Assembly: GCF_900659865.1 (NCBI RefSeq)
Contig: NZ_LR213782.1
Span: 1-52,857, forward strand
Origin: Hyella patelloides LEGE 07179
Lineage (GTDB): Bacteria > Cyanobacteriota > Cyanobacteriia > Cyanobacteriales > Xenococcaceae
Length of the DNA stretch: 52,857 nucleotides
Direction: 5' to 3'
The translations under genes were made by a program, and so were the position numbers. Numbering within the stretch: the stretch's first letter is position 1; each line of letters opens with the position of its first letter. Under the pieces are notes generated by a model. It made no database searches. It was not told where the DNA came from and saw only the letters and a program-made list of their open reading frames with translations. Below, piece by piece: positions 28,746-37,921 of the stretch.

Positions 28746-30479
28746 GTGCGATATTTGGCAGAAATACAAAAGCAAAGCAAGGGTTTTATGGGAGGGTTTG
28801 AGACGAAGCTCAAGCTCTTAGCTTGTCAAGGTAACGACCGTAGCTGGAATGTTGTGCCAGGAAACGAATCTATCACCATAGAAGATACAGGAAATCTGGG
28901 TGATGGAGCTTTGGTAATGGTAAATCTGAGTTCTAATAACCAAATACAAGGAACTCTCGAACCTGCTTCTACGAGAATTATTGGTATACTACAAAGCTTT
29001 TCTCGTCTGTTAGAGAAAAGTAAAAGTCAAGAAGAAGAAATTGAAACTTGGAAAGAATCTTTAACCATTCAGAGTGAACAGCTAAGTTCGCGTGAGTTAG
29101 AAATGGAAACTCGCCTAGAACAGCTAGAGAGAATGGAGGAAGAGTTTAATCAATTTGAAGCACAACGCCAAGAAATATCAGCAGCGAGAGAAGAAGCAGA
29201 GCTCTTAAGAAAAGAGCTAACTCTTAAAAGTCAAAAATTAGCACAAGAAAGGGAACAACTTCAGCAGGAACAACAACGTCTGGAGCAAAATTTTCAAGAA
29301 GGTAAGTTTCTGGATGAAAAACAGGCTGCGGAAATACAAAGTCTGCTAGATTCTTTGTCTTCTGAGATTGATTTTACAGGTTCTTGGGGAGAACATTTAC
29401 ACTCTTGCTTGAGTGCTATCGACCAGCAGCAAGAGCTTTTCACCAAGCATTGGCAAAAACTGGAGCAGAATCAAAAAATTATTGAGCAAGACAGACAAAA
29501 ATATCTTCAGTCTCAATCGGCACTTAACAATGCTCAACAAGAGCTAGATACTTTGGTAACTTCTATTGATGGAGCTAAACAGCAGCTACAAAAAAAGCAA
29601 CAATCACTCTTAAGCAAGCAAGAGATCATTGCAATTTTAGTAGAACAAGAAAAGTTGCAAGCAGAAATCCAAGATAGTTTAGACTTTGCAGGTATTGAAT
29701 CTTCTGGTATGGCACTAGACCAAAAGATCGATATTCAAGCGCTGGAAAATATGCCTTTATCTGAACTGGAGAAGATTGTGACTAACTTAGAAAAAGATTT
29801 TCAGAAGATAGCGCAGTTTGTTCAAGATCAAGAAGAAGAATTAAGCTGGCAATGTCAAGCCGTAGCAGAATTAGAACAAAAAATTCAAGAAGCTAGTGAA
29901 TTCGATCGCCTGGCTTTGGATCACGAACTGGCAGAAGAAAAAGAAGCGAAGAAAATGCTGGATGAAACCTTGGTTGGTCAACGTCGTTCGTTAAAAGAAA
30001 GACATGAGCGATTTTTACAGCATTCACGAATTCTCAAACGTCGCCAGGGTGTATTTGATTTGGACGCAGAGCTTCAAACTGTTGATTTAGAACCGATTAA
30101 AAATACTTTGCAGCAACAACAAAAGAATCTTTTACAGCAAAAGGAGTTGTTAGAGTCGGAAGTGGCGAGTATTCAAGAAAATATTACTACTTTAAAAACT
30201 GACCTGGAACAAAAAACAACTAAAGAAGAAACTTTAAATCGCAGTATTCAAGAACAAGTTGATGTGTTGGAAAAACAAAATCTGACCATTACGAAAATGC
30301 AAGCAGAGTTGGATTTTTATCAGGAGAATTTACAATCTCTGCAAGATGGATTGAATCAAATTAGAGAACAGCTTGAAACTATAAGTTCTTCGATAACGGA
30401 TGAAGATCAAACAGGTCAAAGTCCCAGTGAGGTGTTAACAGAGATAGACCGTATGATTAAGGATTTAGTTAGTACATAA
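28746..30479 (+). CDS. hmpF: HmpF-like coiled-coil protein of type IV pilus motility
   Basis: The 577-residue product opens with a small globular part (MRYLAEIQKQSKGFMGGFE, LLACQGNDRSWNVVPG, DTGNLGDGALVMVNLSSN). From about residue 85 it is nearly continuous Glu/Gln/Lys/Leu coiled coil. This layout, the N-terminal wording and the length match HmpF, described in filamentous cyanobacteria as needed for pilus assembly and gliding. Placement divergent from a CheY-CheW-receptor cluster supports it. The start is GTG with AAGGGGA about 10 bases upstream. Coiled coils give spurious similarity, so the call rests mainly on the N-terminus and the context. Confidence 0.78.
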   Translation: MRYLAEIQKQSKGFMGGFETKLKLLACQGNDRSWNVVPGNESITIEDTGNLGDGALVMVNLSSNNQIQGTLEPASTRIIGILQSFSRLLEKSKSQEEEIETWKESLTIQSEQLSSRELEMETRLEQLERMEEEFNQFEAQRQEISAAREEAELLRKELTLKSQKLAQEREQLQQEQQRLEQNFQEGKFLDEKQAAEIQSLLDSLSSEIDFTGSWGEHLHSCLSAIDQQQELFTKHWQKLEQNQKIIEQDRQKYLQSQSALNNAQQELDTLVTSIDGAKQQLQKKQQSLLSKQEIIAILVEQEKLQAEIQDSLDFAGIESSGMALDQKIDIQALENMPLSELEKIVTNLEKDFQKIAQFVQDQEEELSWQCQAVAELEQKIQEASEFDRLALDHELAEEKEAKKMLDETLVGQRRSLKERHERFLQHSRILKRRQGVFDLDAELQTVDLEPIKNTLQQQQKNLLQQKELLESEVASIQENITTLKTDLEQKTTKEETLNRSIQEQVDVLEKQNLTITKMQAELDFYQENLQSLQDGLNQIREQLETISSSITDEDQTGQSPSEVLTEIDRMIKDLVST

Positions 30480-30569
30480 AAATTAATAAAGTAAGGTTAA
30501 GATTTTTGATTTGGTTTGAAACCCTGTCTAGCTAGCCTCTACATCCCTCACTTTCAAACTAGATGCAGT

Positions 30570-32201
30570 TTAAGTTGTTTGATTTGGATCGTTAATCGCA
30601 ATGCAATCTCTTCCCTGTCGTTTTGCTTGATAAAGAAGATTATCTGTCTGAGCAATTAAGTGATGGGGCGATGCTTTGGGTAAAGGGATTTGGGTAGTAA
30701 TGCCAATGCTGAGGGTTATATGTTGACTGATAGCAGATTTTTTGTGGACTAACTTAAGCTGAGCTAAATTACGACGAATTTCATTGGCGACAAATAAAGC
30801 ACCTTGAGTATTGGTATCGGGTAGGATAATGGCAAATTCTTCTCCACCATAGCGAGCAACTAAATCAGCAGGTCTTTTGGTAGATGTTTTCAGCACTTTG
30901 GCTACGGCTTGTAAACAGCGATCGCCTGCAGGATGACCATAGGTATCATTATACAGTTTGAAGTAGTCAATATCGCATAAAATTAGGGACAATGGCTTTT
31001 GCTCTCTAGCGAGGCGTTGCCATTCGTTGTGTAAAATGCGATCGAAGTAACGGCGATTAGCGACTCCTGTTAGACCATCTAAAATAGCTAGTTTTTCGAG
31101 TTGCTGGTTGACATCTTGTAATTTACGATAAAGTTCTGATTGCTGAATGGCAATAGTAATTTGAATTGTCAGCTTTTCTAAGAAGTCGAATTCCCAATCT
31201 TGCCATTTACGAGGAGTCTGAAAGTTATGAGCGACTAACATTCCCCACAAGCGAGTGCTATTTTGTTTTTCACTATTGGTAATTTCACTATCAGTAATTT
31301 TACTGGAACAACTACGATTAATTTCCGTATTTTCCCTGTAGTTATCTGTACTGACTAAATTGGCAGGTAAAAAATTTTCTTCGATTTCATTATATAAGTA
31401 ATTAGAAGCATCTAAAGACTCTGTAACAATCGAACTGCGCCAAATAGCCAAAGTTAATACCGATCTAATTTGATGCTCTGCTAAAAAATAGACATCTTCA
31501 TGAGGTGCTGCAATCACATCTTCAATGGCTTGAATGTTATCAGATTGAGCCAAAAGAGAGTGTAACTCAAAAAAATCTATGCTATTCATCATGGATTGAG
31601 TTGACAAATCTTGCTCTTCTTTGGGTTTGATAGACTCAGCAATAATTTCTCCTGTACTATTAGCCTCACAACGATAGAATAGTACTCGATCTGTTGCCAA
31701 AAATCTTCTGATTTCTACTACTGTACTATCTAATATTTCTTTCAAATCTAGAGACTGACGAATACGATCTAACATCTCTTTCATGAGGGCATCTTGTCTT
31801 ACCTTAACTTCTGCTTTTTGTCTTTCAATGGCATAAAGAATAGAACGAATCAGCAATTCTCTCGTGATTTTTCCTTTAATCAAATAGTCTTGAACTCCCT
31901 GACGTAAAGCTTCAATGGCGATATTTTGATCGTTGAGATAGGTTAAAACAATAATTGCAGTGTTTGGTGCTTTTTCTTTAATTTTGGCAATACCTTCTAA
32001 ACCTTTACTATCTGGAAGAGATAAATCTAGTAAAATAGCATCGAAATTATTTTGAGATAAGCTAACAACCGCCTCTTTTAAACGTTTAACGTGTTCGATC
32101 TCTACAGTTGGGTGGTCTTGTTCGACTAAAATTTCATCTAGCCAATCAGCATCGGCAATCTCATCTTCTATCAGAAGTATTTTAACTATATCTGTATTCA
32201 C
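30570..32201 (-). CDS. Response regulator with GAF and GGDEF domains (diguanylate cyclase)
   Basis: The 543-residue protein has a receiver domain (Asp59 in AILLDLSLPDS, residues 5-125). A GAF domain follows at about 145-355, split by a ~55-residue polar insert (about 257-315). The GGDEF domain is at about 372-535. The active loop is GGEEF at 452-456 and the inhibitory I-site RPAD lies at 443-446, five residues before it, so it probably makes cyclic di-GMP with product feedback. The GAF lacks the Cys that binds bilin in cyanobacteriochromes. It starts with GTG and is the last gene of a kinase-regulator-cyclase unit. Confidence 0.9.
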   Translation of the reverse strand: MNTDIVKILLIEDEIADADWLDEILVEQDHPTVEIEHVKRLKEAVVSLSQNNFDAILLDLSLPDSKGLEGIAKIKEKAPNTAIIVLTYLNDQNIAIEALRQGVQDYLIKGKITRELLIRSILYAIERQKAEVKVRQDALMKEMLDRIRQSLDLKEILDSTVVEIRRFLATDRVLFYRCEANSTGEIIAESIKPKEEQDLSTQSMMNSIDFFELHSLLAQSDNIQAIEDVIAAPHEDVYFLAEHQIRSVLTLAIWRSSIVTESLDASNYLYNEIEENFLPANLVSTDNYRENTEINRSCSSKITDSEITNSEKQNSTRLWGMLVAHNFQTPRKWQDWEFDFLEKLTIQITIAIQQSELYRKLQDVNQQLEKLAILDGLTGVANRRYFDRILHNEWQRLAREQKPLSLILCDIDYFKLYNDTYGHPAGDRCLQAVAKVLKTSTKRPADLVARYGGEEFAIILPDTNTQGALFVANEIRRNLAQLKLVHKKSAISQHITLSIGITTQIPLPKASPHHLIAQTDNLLYQAKRQGRDCIAINDPNQTT

Positions 32202-32242
32202 GGAAAAATAATTTCAAAAATGATTAATTTTTTTACTATTTA

Positions 32243-32686
32243 TTAATTTTGAGGTAACTGAGAATAGTTTAACCAAAAATTCAAGCTGATTTTAACTAAA
32301 TTGATAAGTTCTTGTAAATTATAAGGTTTATTTAGATAACAATTTGCTTTTAAATTATAACTTTTTATAATATCTTTTTGTGCGTTTGAAGATGTCAGTA
32401 TAATTACTGGTATTATCTTAAATTTTGGTTCTTCTTTAATTGTTTTTAGTAGCTCATGACCGTTAATTTTTGGTAAATTGAGGTCTAATAAGATTAAATC
32501 GGGACGAGGTACATTACAATATGGTTTTTCTCGTCGAAGGAATTTTAAAGCACTTTCTCCATTACTTACAATATGTAACTTGTGAGGCAGATTATTTTCT
32601 TCAAAAGCTATTCGCATTAAATCTTGATAACTAAGTGTATCTTCTATCAATAAAATGTTACTTATTGTTGAAAATTGTAGAGACAT
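32243..32686 (-). CDS. Rcp1-like single-domain response regulator
   Basis: The 147 residues form one receiver domain: LLIEDTLSYQDL, phospho-acceptor Asp in RPDLILLDLNLPKINGHELL, and the Lys region CYLNKPYNLQEL. The extended C-terminal helix with FW is typical of Rcp1, the partner of cyanobacterial phytochrome kinases. It lies 56 bp after the sensor kinase and 41 bp before the GGDEF regulator, so it likely relays phosphate from that kinase. Confidence 0.9.
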   Translation of the reverse strand: MSLQFSTISNILLIEDTLSYQDLMRIAFEENNLPHKLHIVSNGESALKFLRREKPYCNVPRPDLILLDLNLPKINGHELLKTIKEEPKFKIIPVIILTSSNAQKDIIKSYNLKANCYLNKPYNLQELINLVKISLNFWLNYSQLPQN

Positions 32687-32742
32687 AGAACTTGGAAATA
32701 ACTAGGTAATGCTTACTAATTATATCTTCTATTTCAGCTAAT

Positions 32743-34773
32743 TCAATTGTTTTGGTTAGGAATTGTAAAATAAAAAGTTGTACCTCGGTCAAGTTCTGAT
32801 TCTACCCAAATATCTCCCCCGTGACGTTGCACAATTTTCTGACAAATCGCTAACCCGATACCCGTACCAGGATATTCTTCTTGGGTATGAAGCCGTTGAA
32901 AAATTTGAAAAATGCGTTTTTGATGTTGTTTTTCGATACCAATTCCATTGTCTTGGATACAAAATTGCCAAACATCATCTTGTTGAGTAACATCAATTTT
33001 AATAGCAGGAGGAATTGAACAACGATACTTGAGGCTGTTACTAATTAAATTTTGGAATAAAGTAACAAACTGACTATGATCGACGATTAATTTAGGTAAA
33101 TTGTCACTGTAGATAATTTCTGCTTGATTAAGTTCGATTTCTGACTGTAAATTTGCGATCGCTTGTTTGACGATAAAACAAAAATTAGTTTCGCGAAAAG
33201 TATTTTGCTGACGATCTACTCTGGAATATTCCAGTAAATCGTCAATTTGATTTTTCATGCGTCCTACCGCACTAACCATATAATTAATATACTTATCTGC
33301 TTTTTCGTCTAGTTTTTCACGGTAGCGGTGTTCTAGTAGTTGAGCATAATTAGAAATGGTTTGTAATGGTGCTTGTAAATCGTGTGATGCAACATAAGCA
33401 AATTGTTCTAATTCTGCATTAGAGCGAGCTAATTCTTGACGTTGTTTGACTTCGCTTTCTAATAATTCTGCTTGAGATAAAGCAGTATTTAATTGTTCTA
33501 CTAACTGTTGTAATAATTCAATTTCATCTCTCGTCCATTTGCGGGGTTTACTACACTGTTGAACACATAATAATCCCCAAATACGAGCGATCGAATTAGG
33601 ATAAACATTATGGCGATCGCGTATTACGGAACGTCTGACAATAGGTATAATTAAATTGGCACGAACTTGATATTTTTGAAGAAATTTGTAATAGTCTGCA
33701 TCTATAGCTACGGTTTCAATGTCTTCCCAAGCATAAAAAGAACCTTCTTCATACTGATGAGATAGAATTTCGTTATAGTATTCATCACTAATTATCTGTT
33801 CCAACATTGAAGGAAAATTAGGTGTAACTGATTCTTCAATTATTTTTGCTGAACCATCAACTAAAAATTGTAAAATTACTACTCTATCTGCATAAAACAT
33901 TGTTTGTAGCTCTGTCACTGTAGTAGTAATAATCTTAGAAATATTAAGAGACTGGCGAATTTTTAAGGCAATGGAACGTAGTAGGTTACGATAGCGAGTT
34001 TGACGTATTTGTTGAGTAATTCCTTGTTTGTCTTTAGTAATATTCCTGGCACTTCCTCGTATTTGAAATATTTCTCCTTGTTGATTTCTTATAGGAACAA
34101 GCATAATTAACCATGTTTGAAGCTCATTTTTAGTTTTTACTGTGTTTTCATAACTAATATTTTTTTGTGAAAAAAAGCAATCTTGATACTTTCTTTCTTC
34201 TAATGGAGGTAGTATTTCTGTGATTTGTTTACCTGTGATTTCTTCTTTGGGCATACCTGTAATTTTGGCATAAACAGAGTTAACTATGCCATAGACCAAT
34301 GTACCATTAGATAAACGATCAATTGAAAATAAACCATCAACACAATCGTCAAAAAAATCTTGATAGAAAGCTTTGTTTTGCTTATTTTTTAAAGAAAGAG
34401 ATTGCTGATAACTACTCGAAGTTAATCTTAAAGAACGTTCAATGTTATACTCATCTAATTTTTGAAGATGCCAATAATCTGTAGCACCTGCTCTGACACT
34501 ATTTATTCCAGTTTCGTAACTTTGACATAGGGTAATTATAGGTAAACTATTACAATAATTCTTTTCTTTTAGTATCAGGAAAAACCGATAATCAACTATG
34601 TAAGTTTGATACTTGCGATCGCTATAATATGAATCCCATTGAGAACAGTCAGATAACCAAGTTAATTGATAGTTAATTTTTAATAATTCTATTTTTTGTA
34701 AGCAGCAAGCAATTAAATTATAAGTGTTTAAAGACTCTGTTAGTAACAGAATATGACTATCTTGTTTATTCAC
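32743..34773 (-). CDS. Phytochrome-like sensor histidine kinase (pseudo-receiver, PAS, GAF, HisKA, HATPase)
   Basis: The 676-residue soluble kinase begins with a receiver-like domain (about 5-120) that lacks a clear acidic pocket. A PAS domain follows (~135-245, VNSVYAKITGMPKEEITGK), then a GAF domain (~260-435) and the kinase core. His464 in FAYVASHDLQAPLQTISNYA is the phosphorylated residue. The ATP-binding N box (LFQNLISNSLKY) and G boxes (DNGIGI, GTGIGLAIC) are intact. In the GAF the position of the cyanobacteriochrome Cys-His reads Asp-Tyr (AIDADYYKFL), so bilin binding is unlikely. With the two following regulators it forms a signalling operon. Confidence 0.9.
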   Translation of the reverse strand: MNKQDSHILLLTESLNTYNLIACCLQKIELLKINYQLTWLSDCSQWDSYYSDRKYQTYIVDYRFFLILKEKNYCNSLPIITLCQSYETGINSVRAGATDYWHLQKLDEYNIERSLRLTSSSYQQSLSLKNKQNKAFYQDFFDDCVDGLFSIDRLSNGTLVYGIVNSVYAKITGMPKEEITGKQITEILPPLEERKYQDCFFSQKNISYENTVKTKNELQTWLIMLVPIRNQQGEIFQIRGSARNITKDKQGITQQIRQTRYRNLLRSIALKIRQSLNISKIITTTVTELQTMFYADRVVILQFLVDGSAKIIEESVTPNFPSMLEQIISDEYYNEILSHQYEEGSFYAWEDIETVAIDADYYKFLQKYQVRANLIIPIVRRSVIRDRHNVYPNSIARIWGLLCVQQCSKPRKWTRDEIELLQQLVEQLNTALSQAELLESEVKQRQELARSNAELEQFAYVASHDLQAPLQTISNYAQLLEHRYREKLDEKADKYINYMVSAVGRMKNQIDDLLEYSRVDRQQNTFRETNFCFIVKQAIANLQSEIELNQAEIIYSDNLPKLIVDHSQFVTLFQNLISNSLKYRCSIPPAIKIDVTQQDDVWQFCIQDNGIGIEKQHQKRIFQIFQRLHTQEEYPGTGIGLAICQKIVQRHGGDIWVESELDRGTTFYFTIPNQNN

Positions 34774-34844
34774 TAATTATATTGAACTCTGTCTGAACAT
34801 CGATCGTTTAACGTTTATTATTGAGAAGTCACCAATAATGTTGA

Positions 34845-35801
34845 TTAATCTTCAATGTCCAAGTTAGCACAAACTATTTTGGGTTTAGAGGACAAAATAC
34901 CTTCTTGGCTTTTTAAGACACCGATTCCCAGAAATCTACTATCTTCTTGGTAAACTCTTGAATGAACTGGCTGCTCTAATGTCGCTAAATTTTCTTGGTT
35001 AATCTCATAGTCATAAACAGATATACTTTTCTTGTCTGGTAAGCAGATAGTCTGACCATGACACCAGCGTTTACTCTGTTCTAGATCGAGAGTTATAGTA
35101 GTTAAATGAGCAAGAATTAGATCGGGTCTAATTAGTTTAAAAGTATTATTTTGTAGCTGTTCTTCTATAGTTTCAAAATTAATACTATCCTTTAGTTGCA
35201 TATTACAACTTTCAGTTCTGATTAAATTAGCCAGAGTTCCTCCTACTCCTAGCATTGCACCCAAATCTCTAGCGATCGCTCTTATGTATGTTCCCGCACT
35301 ACAAGAGATATCTACTTCAACTTCAGGGAATTCTCCCGTAACAAGATTAATTAACTCACAGCTATAGATAGTAACTTTTCTTTTAGGAACTTCTACTTCG
35401 ATTCCTTTTCTTGCGAGTTCATAAAGCTTTTTTCCCTTTTGTTTAATTGCGCTATAAATCGGGGGTACTTGTTCTATTTCACCGTTAAATTTGCTCAGAT
35501 ATTGAATTAGCTCCTCTTTTTGAAGATTATTTACTGGTTTAGTTGCAACTACTTCACCTTCTAAATCATCAGTGGTTGTTTGCATACCTAGACGAATACG
35601 TGCGCGATAGGCTTTTTTTTCTGGTAAAAATTGCAACAATCGAGTTGCTTTTCCCACAGCAATCGGTAAAACTCCTGTCGCTTCGGGATCTAATGTACCT
35701 CCATGTCCTACTTTTTTCATGTTGATTAAGCGTCGTGTTTTGGCTACACAATCATGAGAAGTAAATCCTTGAGGTTTATTTAAATTGAGAAAACCGAACA
35801 T
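34845..35801 (-). CDS. truB: tRNA pseudouridine-55 synthase
   Basis: The 318-residue enzyme makes pseudouridine 55 in the T-loop of tRNAs. Signatures are FGFLNLNKPQGFTSHD, the catalytic Asp38 in GGTLDPEATGVLP, and SAGTYIRAIARDLG. Length and C-terminal domain are usual for bacterial TruB. It lies 71 bp upstream of the sensor kinase on the same strand, but a functional link is not implied. Confidence 0.95.
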   Translation of the reverse strand: MFGFLNLNKPQGFTSHDCVAKTRRLINMKKVGHGGTLDPEATGVLPIAVGKATRLLQFLPEKKAYRARIRLGMQTTTDDLEGEVVATKPVNNLQKEELIQYLSKFNGEIEQVPPIYSAIKQKGKKLYELARKGIEVEVPKRKVTIYSCELINLVTGEFPEVEVDISCSAGTYIRAIARDLGAMLGVGGTLANLIRTESCNMQLKDSINFETIEEQLQNNTFKLIRPDLILAHLTTITLDLEQSKRWCHGQTICLPDKKSISVYDYEINQENLATLEQPVHSRVYQEDSRFLGIGVLKSQEGILSSKPKIVCANLDIED

Positions 35802-36063
35802 TATAGTGAGTTGTTGATTGTTGATTGTTAATTGTTGATTACTGGTTGCTACTTACTACTTCGTCCTTAATTTTTCTTCCTCTCTTGATGCGCATTCTGA
35901 GGGCGTAATTTTGAAGTTTCTTCAAAATATTAACTACTCTAAGGAAGATAGAACATCTGTTTCTTGGGTATCGCTTCTTGATTCTTTTTTCTTCTTTCCT
36001 CACTTGACGAGTATACTTAGTAGTCTGTTGTTGACTTAATTGGTTGTAATACAGTTTGTTCTT

Positions 36064-36504
36064 ATGGAAGTAAGTTTTCGTGAATTTAATCCTTTTGATG
36101 TTTGGATTTGGCTGGAATTTGAAACTGTTCCCTCTTTAATGGAACAACAGTATATCGAAGAACTGTTTAACTCTTGGTTTTACCTCGGCAAATTAGGCGG
36201 TTTTAATGCAGAAAATCTTCAAGTACAAGAGACAGGTATTGAAATTAGCTATATGGATTACGATACAACACAATCTAGCGAAAATTTAATGTCTTTGATG
36301 CACAATATGGGAAGTTTTGAGTTTTTAGGTACATGGGGAAGGTGTTGGTTCGATCTTGGTACTAGCGATTTAATAGCTATAGATGTTTTAATTAATGCTA
36401 TAACTCAGTTAAATAAAGACTATGCCTTGGTTAAGCAATTAATTATCGGTGGAGAAAATGAGGACTGGTCAGTTCAAGAACAGAGTAATTTTCTTGAGAG
36501 TTAG
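36064..36504 (+). CDS. DUF3531 family protein
   Basis: The 146-residue soluble protein has the cyanobacterial/plastid DUF3531 wording: EVSFREFNPFDVWIWLEFE, ELFNSWFYLGKLGGFNAENL, and GTWGRCWFDLGTSDLIAIDV. ATG 36064 is chosen because the conserved sequence begins there; an in-frame TTG at 36040 adds eight unsupported residues. Its function is not known. It stands alone, with AT-rich spacers on both sides. Confidence 0.8.
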   Translation: MEVSFREFNPFDVWIWLEFETVPSLMEQQYIEELFNSWFYLGKLGGFNAENLQVQETGIEISYMDYDTTQSSENLMSLMHNMGSFEFLGTWGRCWFDLGTSDLIAIDVLINAITQLNKDYALVKQLIIGGENEDWSVQEQSNFLES

Positions 36505-36819
36505 TTGTTAGCTATTAGTCAGTAAGTATATCCATTTGTGAGCGCAAAAGTAGAAATAGTCAACTACTACAGGTAGTGTTTAATTTTTAAATTAACACCA
36601 AATATGGATCGAAGAAAAATTGTTTAGCGATCGCTTGTTTGAAGATTTGTTACTCAATTAAATTGCGACCGCGCAATTTCCCAGAAATGCCAAAACTTTG
36701 ACACAGAAAAGCTTTAGTTAAGCGATGTCTCAGTAAAATTCAGATTTAAAGCCTCCTGGAAACGAGCATTTGGCAATCAGCAAATTAGCTTGAGCGATCG
36801 CAGATGTCATAGCTCTATT
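36505..36819. other. Intergenic region, no gene seen
   Basis: Contains HIP1 octamers near 36627 and 36794 but no coding frame or hairpin-terminator I can support, and no HicA toxin gene for the adjacent HicB. Confidence 0.4.
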
Positions 36820-37056
36820 TTATGAAGCTGGAATTTCAATTTGAATGTCAATATAACCTAGCTGAGATTTGGTAGCAGGTATGGGCTGGTTACTTGCTTT
36901 TAAATTTTCCAAGTGAGATATGAGAGCTTCAGTCAACTGTTGTTGAACCTCTTCAATAGTTTTGGCTGTTGCTACACAACCAGGAAAATCGGGACAATAG
37001 GCAGCATAGTTGTATTTAGCTTTCTCAATGACGATAGGATAACGAAAGGTCTTCAT
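36820..37056 (-). CDS. HicB-family antitoxin-like protein (orphan)
   Basis: The 78-residue product has the partial RNase H fold of HicB: YPIVIEKAKYNYAAYCPDFPGCVATAKTIEEVQQQLTEAL. HicB normally neutralises the HicA mRNA-interferase encoded next to it. No HicA-like frame is readable on either side within 300 bp, so it looks like an orphan. It lacks an obvious C-terminal DNA-binding extension, as do many solitary HicB proteins of cyanobacteria. Confidence 0.75.
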   Translation of the reverse strand: MKTFRYPIVIEKAKYNYAAYCPDFPGCVATAKTIEEVQQQLTEALISHLENLKASNQPIPATKSQLGYIDIQIEIPAS

Positions 37057-37231
37057 TAGACTTAATATTTGCCTGTTAGTAAATGCTTTTTAATCTATCA
37101 GAAATTGGTTAATTTGATAGTTTGTCAGTAACACCTAGGAAAAACCCACACAAACTTTAGTTAAAGTTCAACAAAGTAAAATTAGAAAAGCAACTAATGC
37201 TATTTGTAAGTTAATTGAAGAGGAATATTAG

Positions 37232-37312
37232 ATAGAAAAGGTTCTAAAAGGCGATCGCCTGAAGTCTAATATTTTTCCTGAACTTGAGTTAACTACAGAT
37301 ACAATTTTTTAA
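37232..37312 (+). pseudogene. C-terminal relic of a Uma2-type (DUF820) nuclease gene
   Basis: The frame reads IEKVLKGDRLKSNIFPELEL and ends TTDTIF at a TAA. The GDR...FPELxLT..xIF end is characteristic of the very common cyanobacterial Uma2 family. A stop lies just before it and the PD-(D/E)XK core is absent. The rest of 37057-37590 shows no gene. Confidence 0.45.
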
Positions 37313-37590
37313 GCAGCAAAAAAATCGTAAATGTTAATCGATCGCACTATATAAATTATTAGTTGCAGGTGGACTATTATATCTAAGCTTAATTAGTTTA
37401 CGGTCGAAACTCGTGCATAACCAAAAGTCTCTTAAAAAGTATCTCTTAAATCGATTATAAGTAAAATTCGTAATAGTCTTTTGATTTACTTACCTACACT
37501 ATTGTAGATATTCAGAAGCTTATATCTATTTATTAGATATATTGTTATATTTGTATATATATCTTTCATAAACAGTATCCAATAGTTAAT

Positions 37591-37920
37591 ATGAGCGATC
37601 TAGATTTAAGTCTTACTCCTAATCAGGAAGTAATCCTGTCAGCACTTCGTTTCAGAAAACGCTACGGATTAGAGATTATTGAGGCAATAGAGAATAGTGG
37701 AGGTAAACAGATAAGGTTTAATTCTCTCTATCCCAACTTGAAAAAACTGGAGAAAAAAGGCTTTGTCAAGTCGGAATGGGGTAATGAAGCACCTGAAAAG
37801 CATACTGGAGCTAGGCGAAAATACTACCAAATTACGGGGACTGGTACGAAAGCTCTGGAAACTAAACAACAGTTGTTAGAAAGCGTCGCTTATTGGATGT
37901 CTGAGCCAGAGGGGGTGTGA
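37591..37920 (+). CDS. PadR-family transcriptional regulator
   Basis: The 109-residue winged-helix protein follows the PadR layout: ILSALRFRKRYGLEIIEAIE, FNSLYPNLKKLEKKGFVKSEWG, and the wing GARRKYYQITGTGTKALE. It lacks the long C-terminal dimerisation helices of large PadR proteins (short subfamily). The stop is followed after one base by the ATG of the cytochrome-b-like gene, so the two are translated from one message and the regulator probably controls its own operon. The signal it responds to is unknown. Confidence 0.87.
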   Translation: MSDLDLSLTPNQEVILSALRFRKRYGLEIIEAIENSGGKQIRFNSLYPNLKKLEKKGFVKSEWGNEAPEKHTGARRKYYQITGTGTKALETKQQLLESVAYWMSEPEGV

Positions 37921-37921
37921 A

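Noticed and set aside
32778-32990. Plus-strand frame within the histidine kinase gene
   Set aside because: Antisense to the conserved HATPase domain and without any family signature.
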